Shown piece by piece: positions 7,867 to 15,806 of a stretch of DNA of 64,000 nt; positions within the stretch are counted from its first letter, which is position 1, and each line of letters starts with the position of its first letter. Under the pieces are notes generated by a model. That model ran no database searches. It worked only from the letters and a program-made list of their open reading frames with translations, and had not been told where the DNA came from. Source of the stretch: Nodosilinea nodulosa PCC 7104 (GTDB lineage: Bacteria > Cyanobacteriota > Cyanobacteriia > Phormidesmidales > Phormidesmidaceae); assembly GCF_000309385.1 (NCBI RefSeq), contig NZ_JH976538.1:699181-763180 (forward strand), in the 5' to 3' direction. Both the position numbers and the translations under genes were made by a program.

Positions 7867-8712
7867 TCAAGCAGCAGCAGGATAAAGCTGCGGGTGGTGC
7901 TGTCGAAATAGATGAACCTGCTCGACTGCCCTGACCCTGAACTTATCCATCTGAATAGGGTTGTGAGTCAGAAAGATTTGGGGGCTTTCCTGCCTCTCGC
8001 TGAGGACGATAATGCCCCACTGCTGAATGTTCAGGCTGGGGGTGCGCTCAGCAAAACCCATGTCATACAGGGCCAGCTGCTTCATGGTCTTGACGTATTT
8101 GTAGTAGCCGCTGGGGTTCTTGCCTCCAGAGCTGGGTGAACGACTAGAGTACAGACCCTCGCAAGTCTTCAGGTCAAACAGCGTCAGCCGCTTGAACATC
8201 GTGCCGAACGTGCAGATGTTGTCCGGGGTGCCTACGTACCCGTGCTCCTCATTCCAGATGTGATAGTGTTTCTCACTGGTCCCGTCGGCCAGCTCACGGT
8301 GAAATGAGAAATCCACATCGGCAGGCCAGTCAAAGCCTGCGCCGTCGATCGGCCCCTCTGACCAGATGGGCGATCGCAAGTCGGGGACGATCGTTTCGAG
8401 CCTGCGCCAGAACGGAGCAATCCAGTCATGACTGGCAATGTCGGCAACCTCGCCCTTCATGGCCGCTTCCAGGCAGGAGTGAACCTGGGTGCCCCGCCAT
8501 GCGTGGAACTTGTCGGGGTCGATTCCCTCAGCTTCGCACCGGGCAACGATGTCGGGGTTCTTTTCCCGCCACTCCTTGCGCCATTTCATGAGGCCATCGT
8601 TATTGCCTTTCGGGTTAAAGCCCAGGATTGATGTAACCCTGGGCAACCTCCGCCCGATGGCAGGCACTAGCCTTAAGTCTTCTTGGTCCAATCCGTCCTG
8701 AACAACTGCCAT
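7867..8712 (-). CDS. PD-(D/E)XK nuclease, Cas4/RecB/Exo5-like
   Basis: 281 residues with the full set of motifs of the Cas4/RecB branch of PD-(D/E)XK nucleases: RVTSIL near the N-terminus, RGTQVH (73-78, His motif I), GTPDN (161-165, acidic motif II), FDLKT (179-183, D-x-K motif III) and MKQLALY (210-216, Gln motif). Such phage enzymes act as exonucleases in recombination or host DNA degradation. It stands alone between a terminator and an operator-like palindrome with a TATAAT (8739-8744, - strand), so it is probably separately regulated. I see no Fe-S cysteine cluster of the classical Cas4 kind. Confidence 0.85.
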   Translation of the reverse strand: MAVVQDGLDQEDLRLVPAIGRRLPRVTSILGFNPKGNNDGLMKWRKEWREKNPDIVARCEAEGIDPDKFHAWRGTQVHSCLEAAMKGEVADIASHDWIAPFWRRLETIVPDLRSPIWSEGPIDGAGFDWPADVDFSFHRELADGTSEKHYHIWNEEHGYVGTPDNICTFGTMFKRLTLFDLKTCEGLYSSRSPSSGGKNPSGYYKYVKTMKQLALYDMGFAERTPSLNIQQWGIIVLSERQESPQIFLTHNPIQMDKFRVRAVEQVHLFRQHHPQLYPAAA

Positions 8713-8750
8713 TTCTATAATCTCGGTCTACTTCCAAGATTATAGCAGCC

Positions 8751-8760
8751 AGTTACAACT
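8751..8760. promoter_or_regulatory. Operator-like palindrome AGTTACAACT
   Basis: ARTT-NN-AACT family member. On the - strand it is followed after 6 nt by TATAAT (8739-8744), 39 nt upstream of the nuclease start. It could be an operator overlapping a promoter. Confidence 0.55.
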
Positions 8761-8766
8761 AGAGAA

Positions 8767-9228
8767 CTATAGGTAGTCAGGGACAGTCAGGCCGTGATGC
8801 GCAGCAATTTCCTTGAGGGCTTGAATCATCTCATCTAATTTGAGAGAGCCGGTAAAAAGAGAACAGCTTTCATCAAAAGACAGATCCCATACAGTCCTGG
8901 CATAGTTCCATTCAATTTCACTGCCAAGTGCAGAGGAACCATCTCTCAGAAATACATAAAATTCATCGTCTATATCAAGCACATCTTCGATACTTCCGAC
9001 ACAAGTATCTTCGTCGTCTGAAGTATCAGGCATAAAATAAGGCAGATATTCTGCATGAAAATCTTCAAGGGTAATTCCCTTATGCTCACAAAAATCATCC
9101 ACGCATTTATCACCGGCTAGGCAATGAGATGTGCCACAGTGAAAAGATGACTGGATGTGTGGACGCTCACCAGTCTTAAAGCGATGAAGTCTCATCGCAA
9201 TTTCATCTATAGATTGCTGAGTAACCAC
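8767..9228 (-). CDS. Acidic hypothetical protein with Cys/His cluster, 153 aa
   Basis: Starts at GTG (9226-9228), 2 nt after the TGA of the preceding gene. Residues about 28-50 carry a Cys/His-rich segment (FHCGTSHCLAGDKCVDDFC), possibly metal-binding, followed by a strongly acidic region (PDTSDDEDTCVGSIEDVLDI). It is the last gene of a five-gene coupled operon starting at 11168. The CGTxxCLAG pattern occurs in other phage hypothetical proteins of unknown role. Confidence 0.7.
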   Translation of the reverse strand: MVTQQSIDEIAMRLHRFKTGERPHIQSSFHCGTSHCLAGDKCVDDFCEHKGITLEDFHAEYLPYFMPDTSDDEDTCVGSIEDVLDIDDEFYVFLRDGSSALGSEIEWNYARTVWDLSFDESCSLFTGSLKLDEMIQALKEIAAHHGLTVPDYL

Positions 9229-9230
9229 GT

Positions 9231-9491
9231 TCAGTACCTCCGTTGTATAGGTAAACGAATTGGACTAAAGTTTGATAATGGAGACTGTAAAATGTCTCGG
9301 CAGAACCTTTCAAAATAGGTTGCAGAATCAATGCCTTTTGATACACGACATTCGTAAATTGTGGGCAATTCTCCTTCTTTTTCAATTAGCTTTTCCATCG
9401 CGTCATTGCAGGATGCAGCACTGACCACCAAGAATGATGGTCTTGTTTTTCCAGTGTGTAATTTTGCTGCGTAGATAAGAAGATACTTCAC
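9231..9491 (-). CDS. Small hypothetical protein, 86 aa
   Basis: Begins at GTG (9489-9491), sharing GTGA with the stop of 9488-10057. The product starts with a beta strand (KYLLIYAAKL) and has a compact mixed composition. Not recognised; translationally coupled in the operon. Confidence 0.65.
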   Translation of the reverse strand: MKYLLIYAAKLHTGKTRPSFLVVSAASCNDAMEKLIEKEGELPTIYECRVSKGIDSATYFERFCRDILQSPLSNFSPIRLPIQRRY

Positions 9492-10057
9492 GGTTTACTG
9501 TAACCTAATGCCTCTCTAACGTTTGCCAGTCGGGCATTAGCTTTCTGCACAGGATTAATGCCCATCAGCTTTCCGGTGGCATAGCCTTCGAGCATGACTA
9601 ACTGCTGAATGGCATTGGCCAGATGGCCTTGAATTTGATGAAGGTCCGTCTTGTTGTAGACAGCAAAACCGGGCGAAAACTGGTGGGCAGGGATTCGAGA
9701 ATTGGCAAGATGAGGGGCCAACAAAAGTAGGTCGGCCAGGTTTATCGGTTCTCCAGCAGAGATCTTTGCAAACAACTCTTGCAGCTCTGCATTAATGCCG
9801 GACAGAGCCATGTCATCGGAATAAATAAAGAAAATGTCTGCGGCCTGCTGCACCTTGATTCGGTAAGGGCCAGATGTAAATCCAGCTTCCTTTGCAATGT
9901 TGGAATTCTTGACGTATTTCCAGGCCCACTCTGCATCTGAAATGTCCTTGATGGTGGAAAAGTCCCCCCAGCGATCGGACAAATAAATTTGCAGAACAGA
10001 ATCATAAAACGGCAAGGCTTGATAACCTTCCCGCAAGATAGTTTCTTTGGTAATCAT
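9488..10057 (-). CDS. Hypothetical protein, 189 aa
   Basis: Not recognised. The N-terminal half is Tyr/Trp-rich (LSDRWGDFSTIKDISDAEWA), the C-terminal half helical with HLANAIQQLVMLEGYATGKL. Its ATG overlaps the stop of 10054-10461 by ATGA. Position between small genes downstream of 10458-11168 suggests a shared process with those proteins. Confidence 0.7.
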   Translation of the reverse strand: MITKETILREGYQALPFYDSVLQIYLSDRWGDFSTIKDISDAEWAWKYVKNSNIAKEAGFTSGPYRIKVQQAADIFFIYSDDMALSGINAELQELFAKISAGEPINLADLLLLAPHLANSRIPAHQFSPGFAVYNKTDLHQIQGHLANAIQQLVMLEGYATGKLMGINPVQKANARLANVREALGYSKP

Positions 10058-10461
10058 GCTGCTTTGACTCCTTCAAACATGGTCAAGATTTCATTTACAA
10101 ATTGACCGATGACCTGGGTGGTAATCGGTTCATCTTCTTTGGTTTTGCAACCGTCAATGATGGCGATCAGATCATCGGCAGATAGAGCCAGTTCCTTGAC
10201 CGCAGATAGAAACCGATCCTTTGGCCCCATGACGTAGGGGCCAATGTCGGCAAAATAGGTCAGGTCGTTTTTGTCGTTGAAGCCGTAGTAGCGATCGCTA
10301 TCGGCCTGGTCATAGAAAAACCTATTGCACTCAAGCAATAGGTTGTAGGCCTGACAATGGACGGCAAAGGCCTCACGGCAGGTTGGGTCTATTTCCCCCC
10401 TGGTGCCAGGAAGGTGCCGCAGGGGGGGAGCCTCCAGCACCTCACTGATAGTTAGGGTCAT
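10054..10461 (-). CDS. Hypothetical protein, 135 aa
   Basis: Not recognised. Mostly helical, acidic, with a Tyr-rich middle (RYYGFNDKNDLTYFADIGPY). Coupled on both sides by ATGA overlaps. Co-conservation with 10458-11168 would be the test of a joint role. Confidence 0.7.
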   Translation of the reverse strand: MTLTISEVLEAPPLRHLPGTRGEIDPTCREAFAVHCQAYNLLLECNRFFYDQADSDRYYGFNDKNDLTYFADIGPYVMGPKDRFLSAVKELALSADDLIAIIDGCKTKEDEPITTQVIGQFVNEILTMFEGVKAA

Positions 10462-11168
10462 GCTTCTACGGGAACCTTCGGTTTGGCCTTGCCTTCTCGT
10501 ATCAACTTGCGCTGACGCATTGGCAGTGCAGTTGAATTGAGCGGGTTGCCTCGGTTGTCGAGCAGGTCAGTTGGGTCGTAGTCGTAGTCGTCTACGTTGA
10601 CCTCGGTAGCCGAGGGAACATCAATGGCATCATTGATTTCACCTGGGCCGACTACCTTTAGGTGCCGCACAGAACCAGCCCCTAGTACTTTGAGCTTGAG
10701 CTGTGTTGCCTCTTGCTCAACAGGTTTCTTGAGACTGTTGATCGCTTCATCGATCAAGTCTTCGAGTGCTCGAACAAGGGGGTCGTTGGCCTCGGCCACT
10801 TCCCAGGGAATCTCTACGGTGCTCGACACCGACGGGTAGCCCTTCTTGACTGGGGTGTGGATCTTGCACTCGATAGATGCAAGCTCAGCCTCAGCAGACG
10901 GGTCGTTGGCGATCAGTTCCTTGCCGTACTTGGACAGGTTGGGAACGATTGAAGAAATGCGGAAATCCTTCAAGTCCCAAAAGCCCAGGTCAAATCCGGC
11001 CATCGTGACGATCGCCTCTTTGACTCGGGCAAAGGCTCCCACCATCTGAGCTGTCGGCTCAATGGCGTGTCGAGTCACTGGCCCATCTTGGCCCAGGTAC
11101 TTGATCGTGAGCTTGTTGGCCTCAGCGGCTTTAATGGCCAGGATGAAAAATTCAGGTTTCTTGCTCAT
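10458..11168 (-). CDS. Hypothetical protein, 236 aa, head of five-gene operon
   Basis: Not recognised. The first two thirds form a mixed alpha/beta domain. A very acidic linker follows (SATEVNVDDYDYDPTDLLDN), then a basic tail (MRQRKLIREGKAKPKVP). This acidic-then-basic tail could contact DNA or a partner protein (speculative). First gene of the chain ending at 8767. Confidence 0.7.
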   Translation of the reverse strand: MSKKPEFFILAIKAAEANKLTIKYLGQDGPVTRHAIEPTAQMVGAFARVKEAIVTMAGFDLGFWDLKDFRISSIVPNLSKYGKELIANDPSAEAELASIECKIHTPVKKGYPSVSSTVEIPWEVAEANDPLVRALEDLIDEAINSLKKPVEQEATQLKLKVLGAGSVRHLKVVGPGEINDAIDVPSATEVNVDDYDYDPTDLLDNRGNPLNSTALPMRQRKLIREGKAKPKVPVEA

Positions 11169-11194
11169 AGTGGAATGCAGATAAACAGCAGAAA

Positions 11195-11719
11195 TTAACC
11201 AAGCCGAAGCTCAAGAAATGAAAGGCAGCAAATCAGGCCAGAGTAACGAGCATTGCGTTTGGCATCACCAAATGACACCCACTCGTTAGAGGCAAGAGAC
11301 TCGTAATGTGTACCGTCACCTGGAGCTGTGTACTGCTCTGAGTTTGTCAAATTGACCGCAAAGCAATAACAGACTTCATCAGTTTGAGTGCCGACAATGT
11401 AGGAACCAATTGAGATCATCGTTGAGCGATCAGCCTTATATCCAGCCTCTTCCCATAGCTCAACAATGGCAATGTCTTGCTTATTAAGATCGGGATTATC
11501 AAGGCTTCCAGTAATAGGAGAAAGCTGAAGGGGAGAGCCAGGAAACTGAGGCATTGCTTGCTTGCGAACCAATACTTCGACCGCACCGCCACGGCTGCGG
11601 TTGTAGCGATAGGGAAGGACAGCAATGCTGTCTCGGCCAAGCCGCTGAGCAAAATGATAGGGATGGACTTCATCAGCATTGATAATTGAAATTCGAGGAG
11701 TCGAAAATAATATTTTCAT
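11195..11719 (-). CDS. Nudix hydrolase-like protein, 174 aa
   Basis: A Nudix-like core with LPYRYNRSRGGAVEVLVRKQ near residues 35-55, then a Gly (GSL) and a helix ending AIVELWEEAGY. The helix matches the RExxEExG part of the Nudix box, with Val in place of Arg and an extra spacing of about one residue. The two catalytic Glu of EExG are present. Substrate cannot be told; phage Nudix enzymes typically hydrolyse nucleotides or RNA caps. A terminator (11747-11776) lies between it and the upstream gene. Confidence 0.75.
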   Translation of the reverse strand: MKILFSTPRISIINADEVHPYHFAQRLGRDSIAVLPYRYNRSRGGAVEVLVRKQAMPQFPGSPLQLSPITGSLDNPDLNKQDIAIVELWEEAGYKADRSTMISIGSYIVGTQTDEVCYCFAVNLTNSEQYTAPGDGTHYESLASNEWVSFGDAKRNARYSGLICCLSFLELRLG

Positions 11720-11746
11720 GGTTCAGAGATGAAGGGTGAAGGGTAA

Positions 11747-11776
11747 GAACAAAGAAAGGGTGCCACTGGGGCACCC
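11747..11776 (-). terminator. Intrinsic terminator
   Basis: Stem GGGTGCC (11758-11764) pairs with GGCACCC (11770-11776); the - strand continues TTTCTTTG. It ends the transcript of 11798-12772. Confidence 0.65.
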
Positions 11777-11797
11777 TCATATGCGGCAGGTAAATCG

Positions 11798-12772
11798 TTA
11801 GGCGGCGGTGGCCTGGACCTCTATCGTGCCGTCATCGTCTACGGGGATGACCGGAGCAATGGGGGCAACGTCGATAGGGCCAATAAGCTGCTGAGCCATG
11901 GCCTCAATGTCAGAGGCAGGCAAAGCGCTAAACTCGCTGGCCGCAGAGAACTGTAGTTGACGGATATCTACAGCCTCTTCCCATTCGGTGCCTGCAATGA
12001 GCTGGTGGACCAGCATGGTGCCCATGAACCGAGGCATTTCCTCTCGGGAAACAAGGAACTGTTCCACGGACTCGTAGGCAATGCAGCTTGCCAGGGTGCG
12101 AGGCCGGGGAATGTCTGCATCCCCATGGGCCTCGATCGTGTCTGCCACCCGCTTGAGAAAGTCTTTCTCAGCTTTGGTTTCGGGCAGTCGGTAGTCAAAG
12201 AAGACACCCGCTAGTTCATCGCCGCCAGGGCCTTTGTGGCTTGCGTCGATACCAATCCGGGTAATCACTTCCCACGGAGCAAGGCCTGCCGTTTGCAAGT
12301 CAATCAAGAACTTGGCAAAGCCACCGTTGGCACGGGTCAGAGAGACGTTGTGAAAATTGGTCGTGGTCAACATGCTGGGGCTGATCGCCGCCTTGCCCTC
12401 TTCGGTCAAAGCCTCATAGGTCCAGGGGGTAACAAACCCGTAGATGATTCCACGGTTCTTGTAAGCGGTGTCCACCAGGACTTGAATGAACTGTTGCTCA
12501 CTGGCCTTGGCCTCGATCTGCTTCTGGATGAAGGCATACTTCAATGGCCCCTGCGGGTCGCGTAGCTTATCCAGGGAGATTGGAGGAATAGGCCCGTGAA
12601 CCAGCTCATTGGCAACCATGACCATTTCAATAGGCTCACGGGTCAAGGAAATAGCCCCGGTGGGACCGTCTGCAAAGAATCGATCCTTGCAGTTGATTCT
12701 GAAACTTTGCTCATAGCCGACCATCGTTAGGCCGGTCTTGGAAGGCTGAGGCTTTGCAGAAAGTTTAACCAT
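11798..12772 (-). CDS. Hypothetical protein, 324 aa, possibly replication/recombination
   Basis: Not recognised. A long globular protein with an acidic Pro/Ile/Val-rich tail (about 280-324). It is monocistronic, with a terminator after it and a long 125-nt leader that holds an operator-like palindrome (12894-12903) and the 12-mer TATAGAACTAGA (12861-12872). Neighbours are an SSB, a Gp157-like protein and an exonuclease-like protein, so an ssDNA-annealing or recombination role is conceivable, but I see no RecT/Erf/Rad52 motif. Confidence 0.7.
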   Translation of the reverse strand: MVKLSAKPQPSKTGLTMVGYEQSFRINCKDRFFADGPTGAISLTREPIEMVMVANELVHGPIPPISLDKLRDPQGPLKYAFIQKQIEAKASEQQFIQVLVDTAYKNRGIIYGFVTPWTYEALTEEGKAAISPSMLTTTNFHNVSLTRANGGFAKFLIDLQTAGLAPWEVITRIGIDASHKGPGGDELAGVFFDYRLPETKAEKDFLKRVADTIEAHGDADIPRPRTLASCIAYESVEQFLVSREEMPRFMGTMLVHQLIAGTEWEEAVDIRQLQFSAASEFSALPASDIEAMAQQLIGPIDVAPIAPVIPVDDDGTIEVQATAA

Positions 12773-12860
12773 GATTAACTTCTCGATTGCAGATTACGGA
12801 TTACAGACTTGGCTCTAGGTAGAGGGGTTGTCTAGCTCTATATCACTAGAACAAATCCCC

Positions 12861-12872
12861 TCTAGTTCTATA
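12861..12872 (-). promoter_or_regulatory. Repeated 12-mer TATAGAACTAGA
   Basis: Second copy, 89 nt upstream of the 11798-12772 start, beside a TAGAAT hexamer (12873-12878 region on the - strand). Confidence 0.4.
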
Positions 12873-12893
12873 ATTCTAGCAGAGGTAGGCTAT

Positions 12894-12903
12894 AGTTACA
12901 ACT
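12894..12903. promoter_or_regulatory. Operator-like palindrome AGTTACAACT
   Basis: ARTT-NN-AACT family member at the 3' edge of 12902-13573, 122 nt upstream of 11798-12772. On the - strand TTGTAA and a TAGAAT hexamer are 17 nt apart, so it could overlap a -35 element. Confidence 0.5.
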
Positions 12904-13573
12904 ATTTAGCCTTTGTTTTTCGGGGCTTAGACAGGGATAGGGTAGTGCTTTTCTTAATAGCAAAGCCTCTGTATTCGCCATCTTTGAGTATCTTTTTCAG
13001 GGATACCTTGTCGGGTTTTACAGACACCTTGATGCAAGAAATACCATAGGCAGAAATGTCTTTGAACTCATCCAGAAAAGCTTCGGGATCTACAGGGACA
13101 GCTGAATAAACGCAGTTCTCAAGAAGGTCTTGAAGTCTTCTTTGAAAGACTCCGATACGGTCTTGAGTCTCGGGCAGAACCTCGACCGATTCAGATGACT
13201 TCAGAAAAAATTTCCCTTCGTCAGTCTGAACACCTTTCGGAAAGTGGGTTGAGACAAACCAGTGCATCAGCCCATTGATCCATGCGGCCTTAGCCTTTCG
13301 GGCCTCGGCCTGGGCCTTGATACGTTCAGCTTTCTCAAGTAGTACAGCAGCCTGAGCATCGAGTGCTTCAGCCGTATCGTTGGCCTGGATCAAAAAGTCT
13401 TCAGCGCTATCGGCCAAAATGGCAAGATGGGTTTGGATTCCTGCCAGTTCATCTTCATAAAGAGTGGGGTCTTCGGCAGTTTCTAGCGCCTCTTGAATTT
13501 CAAGATAGCGGTTGTAAGCATTGTCTAAGCTTGTGCTGAGAGAGATAGCTTGAGGGAATGGGTTTGGATTCAT
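12902..13573 (-). CDS. Siphovirus Gp157-like protein, 223 aa
   Basis: A long coiled-coil runs through about residues 20-100 (AEALDAQAAVLLEKAERIKA then QAEARKAKAAWINGL), followed by a beta region (GKFFLKSSESVEVLPE) and a C-terminal KVSLKKILKDGEYRGFAIKK. This order of coiled coil, then a short strand pair, then a Lys-rich K-x-LK segment is that of the Gp157 family found beside phage recombination and SSB genes. The palindrome AGTTACAATT stands 1 nt before its ATG; it is divergent from 13606-13893. Confidence 0.75.
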   Translation of the reverse strand: MNPNPFPQAISLSTSLDNAYNRYLEIQEALETAEDPTLYEDELAGIQTHLAILADSAEDFLIQANDTAEALDAQAAVLLEKAERIKAQAEARKAKAAWINGLMHWFVSTHFPKGVQTDEGKFFLKSSESVEVLPETQDRIGVFQRRLQDLLENCVYSAVPVDPEAFLDEFKDISAYGISCIKVSVKPDKVSLKKILKDGEYRGFAIKKSTTLSLSKPRKTKAK

Positions 13574-13574
13574 G

Positions 13575-13584
13575 AGTTACAATT
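13575..13584. promoter_or_regulatory. Operator-like palindrome AGTTACAATT
   Basis: ARTT-NN-AAYT variant between the divergent genes 12902-13573 (-) and 13606-13893 (+). On the - strand it is fused to a TAAAAT -10-like hexamer. Confidence 0.5.
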
Positions 13585-13605
13585 TTAGAGTCTTTAGGTG
13601 GAACA

Positions 13606-13893
13606 ATGAGACGGAAACACACAATCACTGTGAAAGGGCAGACTGTTTCGATTAAGCGAAGTAGTCAATCTGTCCTGTCAATTTCAATGCCAGAAGATCC
13701 GTTCAAAGCGATTCAAGAAAAATACGGCTCCCCCCAGGTTCGGGAATGGGCAAGAGCCGTATTGATCCGCGAGGCAATCAAGGTCGGCCTAATCGACAGA
13801 CCGACCGGCAGGGCGCTTATCCGACTGGGCATGACTGAAATCATCCCGGCTGACCCGGTAGAAAGTATGGGCAGCCCCGATGAGGTTGCCTAA
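13606..13893 (+). CDS. Small basic hypothetical protein, 95 aa
   Basis: A small basic protein with a beta N-terminus (KHTITVKGQTVSIKRS) and a helical rest. It is one of the few rightward genes on the left arm, divergent from the Gp157-like gene across an operator-like palindrome. It might be a small regulator; no known HTH is recognised. Its 3' part overlaps antisense gene 13789-14010 by 105 nt. Confidence 0.6.
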   Translation: MRRKHTITVKGQTVSIKRSSQSVLSISMPEDPFKAIQEKYGSPQVREWARAVLIREAIKVGLIDRPTGRALIRLGMTEIIPADPVESMGSPDEVA

Positions 13894-14010
13894 TTCCTCC
13901 TTGGTCGGCTTTGTGACATTGTGGTAAATCCGGCTGTTACTGGATTCCAGATAAGCGGTAGCAGCGGCATAGCCAGCGGATAGAGCAGCGCCAATAAGGG
14001 GTAGGAACAT
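13789..14010 (-). CDS. Small protein with hydrophobic N-terminus, 73 aa
   Basis: Starts MFLPLIGAALSAGYAAATAY, a hydrophobic segment that could be a membrane or signal anchor, then a polar tail. It has an AGTTTCAACT palindrome directly abutting the ATG, like other operon heads here, which supports expression. The 3' half overlaps 13606-13893 on the opposite strand, so the two transcripts would be antisense to each other. Confidence 0.5.
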   Translation of the reverse strand: MFLPLIGAALSAGYAAATAYLESSNSRIYHNVTKPTKEELGNLIGAAHTFYRVSRDDFSHAQSDKRPAGRSVD

Positions 14011-14020
14011 AGTTTCAACT
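14011..14020. promoter_or_regulatory. Operator-like palindrome AGTTTCAACT
   Basis: ARTT-NN-AACT family member immediately upstream of the ATG of 13789-14010 and downstream of the SSB gene stop. Confidence 0.45.
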
Positions 14021-14058
14021 TAGATAGATGGACTTGAAATCAACCTGGAGACTAGGCC

Positions 14059-14853
14059 CTAAAAGGGAATGTCGTTCAGGTTAGGCTGAGAGTTGGGGTC
14101 AGGGCTAATAGCAGCAGTAGGACTGGCACCACCAGAGGCCGGTGGGGCCGGTGGGGCCGGTGGGGCAACAGGAGCCGGGACATACTTGGCACCGGAATCT
14201 GAAGATTGATCGTCACGCTTCGATCCCAGAAGTTCCAAGTTCTGCACGGTAATGGTCGGCTCAATGCGAAGCTGTTGGTTTTTGGTCGTGTAGGCGTTGA
14301 ACTTGAGAGTCCCAGTAACACCAAACTTGGTGCCCTTGGGCAGGTAGCGATCGGCTACGTCGGCCAACTTGTCCCAAAAATCAGCCTTGAACCAACTGGT
14401 ATGATTGCGATCTCGATTCCCAGCAACCGCCATGCTGCGGTTACAGACAGGCTTTCCGTTTGGTGCAGTCCGTACGTGGTCACGATCGCTCACGCTGCCG
14501 ACGTTGCCTACGGCAGTCGAGTAAGCAATAGGAGACAGGGTGATGGCGTTGGCCATCGGGTGATTCTCCCAGTTGGGCAGCTGTGGAATGTGCTGAATCA
14601 CACTGGCCTGCATCTCCAAACGGTCGTGTCCTTCTGCGGAACGAACAACCTGGAGTTCCCCAATAACAAAGATCAGGCCCAGCTGGGTCTGGGCCAGGTT
14701 AAGCGGGGGCATACCCGTGTAGCTGGTGACCAGAACATCAAGGCTCTGATCCTCATCGTAGGTAAAAATTCGGCAGGCGATCTCCACCATGTTTCGAGTC
14801 GGGTCGGGAGCATTATAGGAGAGGATTTGCAGGGTTAAAGCAGTATTGTTCAT
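14059..14853 (-). CDS. ssb: Single-stranded DNA-binding protein, 264 aa
   Basis: Residues about 110-210 form a classical SSB OB fold (VGNVGSVSDRDHVRTAPNGK, SWFKADFWDKLADVADRYLP, KGTKFGVTGTLKFNAYTTKN). A Pro/Ala/Gly-rich linker follows and the tail ends NLNDIPF, matching the acidic SSB tip that recruits partner proteins. The first 100 residues look like an additional OB-like domain, making it longer than the usual 110-180 residues. It would coat ssDNA during phage replication. An AGTTGTAATT palindrome and TAGAAT hexamer lie 22-45 nt upstream. Confidence 0.9.
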   Translation of the reverse strand: MNNTALTLQILSYNAPDPTRNMVEIACRIFTYDEDQSLDVLVTSYTGMPPLNLAQTQLGLIFVIGELQVVRSAEGHDRLEMQASVIQHIPQLPNWENHPMANAITLSPIAYSTAVGNVGSVSDRDHVRTAPNGKPVCNRSMAVAGNRDRNHTSWFKADFWDKLADVADRYLPKGTKFGVTGTLKFNAYTTKNQQLRIEPTITVQNLELLGSKRDDQSSDSGAKYVPAPVAPPAPPAPPASGGASPTAAISPDPNSQPNLNDIPF

Positions 14854-14874
14854 AGGTTTGCTCGGGTAGGGTTC

Positions 14875-14884
14875 AGTTGTAATT
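14875..14884. promoter_or_regulatory. Operator-like palindrome AGTTGTAATT
   Basis: ARTT-NN-AACT family member 22 nt upstream of ssb. On the - strand a TAGAAT hexamer precedes it, placing the palindrome near a presumed transcription start. Confidence 0.5.
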
Positions 14885-14914
14885 TTACAGGATTCTAGCT
14901 CTAGGGTCTTAGAC

Positions 14915-14926
14915 TATAGAACTAGA
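14915..14926 (+). promoter_or_regulatory. Repeated 12-mer TATAGAACTAGA
   Basis: Third copy of the 12-mer, upstream of ssb, in the opposite orientation to the copies at 2322 and 12861. Confidence 0.35.
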
Positions 14927-14936
14927 GACTGATCGC

Positions 14937-14972
14937 AAAAAAAACCCCAAGCCCCGGAGGGGCAAGGGGTTC
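14937..14972 (-). terminator. GC hairpin terminator with U tract, cassette family
   Basis: Stem AACCCC..GCCCC / GGGGC..GGGGTT around a TCC loop, followed on the - strand by eight T. It follows the stop of 15000-15806. Confidence 0.75.
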
Positions 14973-14999
14973 GAGGTTTTAGGCAACGATGCGTGGATT

Positions 15000-15806
15000 C
15001 TAGGATCTAGACCCACTCCGAGATTCTAGTATGGATTCTTTGAAATAAGTGACCGCAACCTCAACGGGCCGGTCAGGCAGTCTGCCATCTTCTTGCAACA
15101 TGAAGGTGGAACCGTAGGTTGCATCAGGTTCACCAAAGGAGAATCGACCATTGGGCACTGGCCGGGACTCAGGCAGCTCGATGTTTGCACGGTAAACTAC
15201 CTGGGTCCACCAGGCTCTAGGCCTGTGCCAGGTGTCCCGTGTAATGCTCACGTTGGCATCATACGGTCCCTCTGGCATCTGAATCTGCACATCTTCATTA
15301 ATCAGCTCAACAGAACCGTAGGTTGGATAGCCAAGGATGAAGTCAGGGAGGCAAAAGTGTCCCTTCATCCACCACGGATCAGTGGAACTCCACTCGTGCT
15401 CTTTGGCCCAAACGGACCAATAAAACGACCAATCGTGAAATGAAAGGCTAAACTCCCTGCCCCGTGGCATCCAGAATGGCTGAGACGGGTCACGAGCAAA
15501 TTCGCTGGTCGTTAGGTAGTGGGTCCAGCTTTGGGGAATTGGCAGCCGATTGAATGCGATCGCAAGGTAGAAGAATCCAAGACCTAGGTGAAAAGATAGG
15601 TCATCTTCTCCGCAGCCAATGCCAAAACGGGCCACACAAAGGCCAGGATATAGGGACAATTCAAGTTTGAACTTTGAATTGCCATAATTTTTGTGATCAA
15701 GGTAAATCCGACGGTTCCAATAACTAGCGCTCTTGTCGGTAAAAGACATCCAACGCCAGGTTGGTTCAGCTTCGAGCTGACGTTTTTTGTAATCGTCAAG
15801 GGTCAT
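15000..15806 (-). CDS. Phage hypothetical protein, Trp-rich, 268 aa
   Basis: Strongly aromatic protein with RGREFSLSFHDWSFYWSVW and EHEWSSTDPWWMKGHF in the middle, and IQMPEGPYDANVSITRDTW near the C-terminus. The REF-S...DPWW...MPEG-Y order resembles a widely distributed phage protein of unknown function. It is last in a chain starting at about 18753 and is closed by a U-rich terminator. No signal peptide. Confidence 0.75.
   Translation of the reverse strand: MTLDDYKKRQLEAEPTWRWMSFTDKSASYWNRRIYLDHKNYGNSKFKLELSLYPGLCVARFGIGCGEDDLSFHLGLGFFYLAIAFNRLPIPQSWTHYLTTSEFARDPSQPFWMPRGREFSLSFHDWSFYWSVWAKEHEWSSTDPWWMKGHFCLPDFILGYPTYGSVELINEDVQIQMPEGPYDANVSITRDTWHRPRAWWTQVVYRANIELPESRPVPNGRFSFGEPDATYGSTFMLQEDGRLPDRPVEVAVTYFKESILESRSGSRS

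Noticed and set aside
7867-8712. CRISPR-type Cas4
   Set aside because: No four-cysteine Fe-S cluster was seen and no cas1/cas2 neighbour; a phage recombination or Exo5-like exonuclease fits better.
14206-14838. 210-codon rightward frame antisense to ssb
   Set aside because: It lies entirely opposite a clear SSB gene, and its composition is that of a mirrored frame. No start signal or neighbour supports it.
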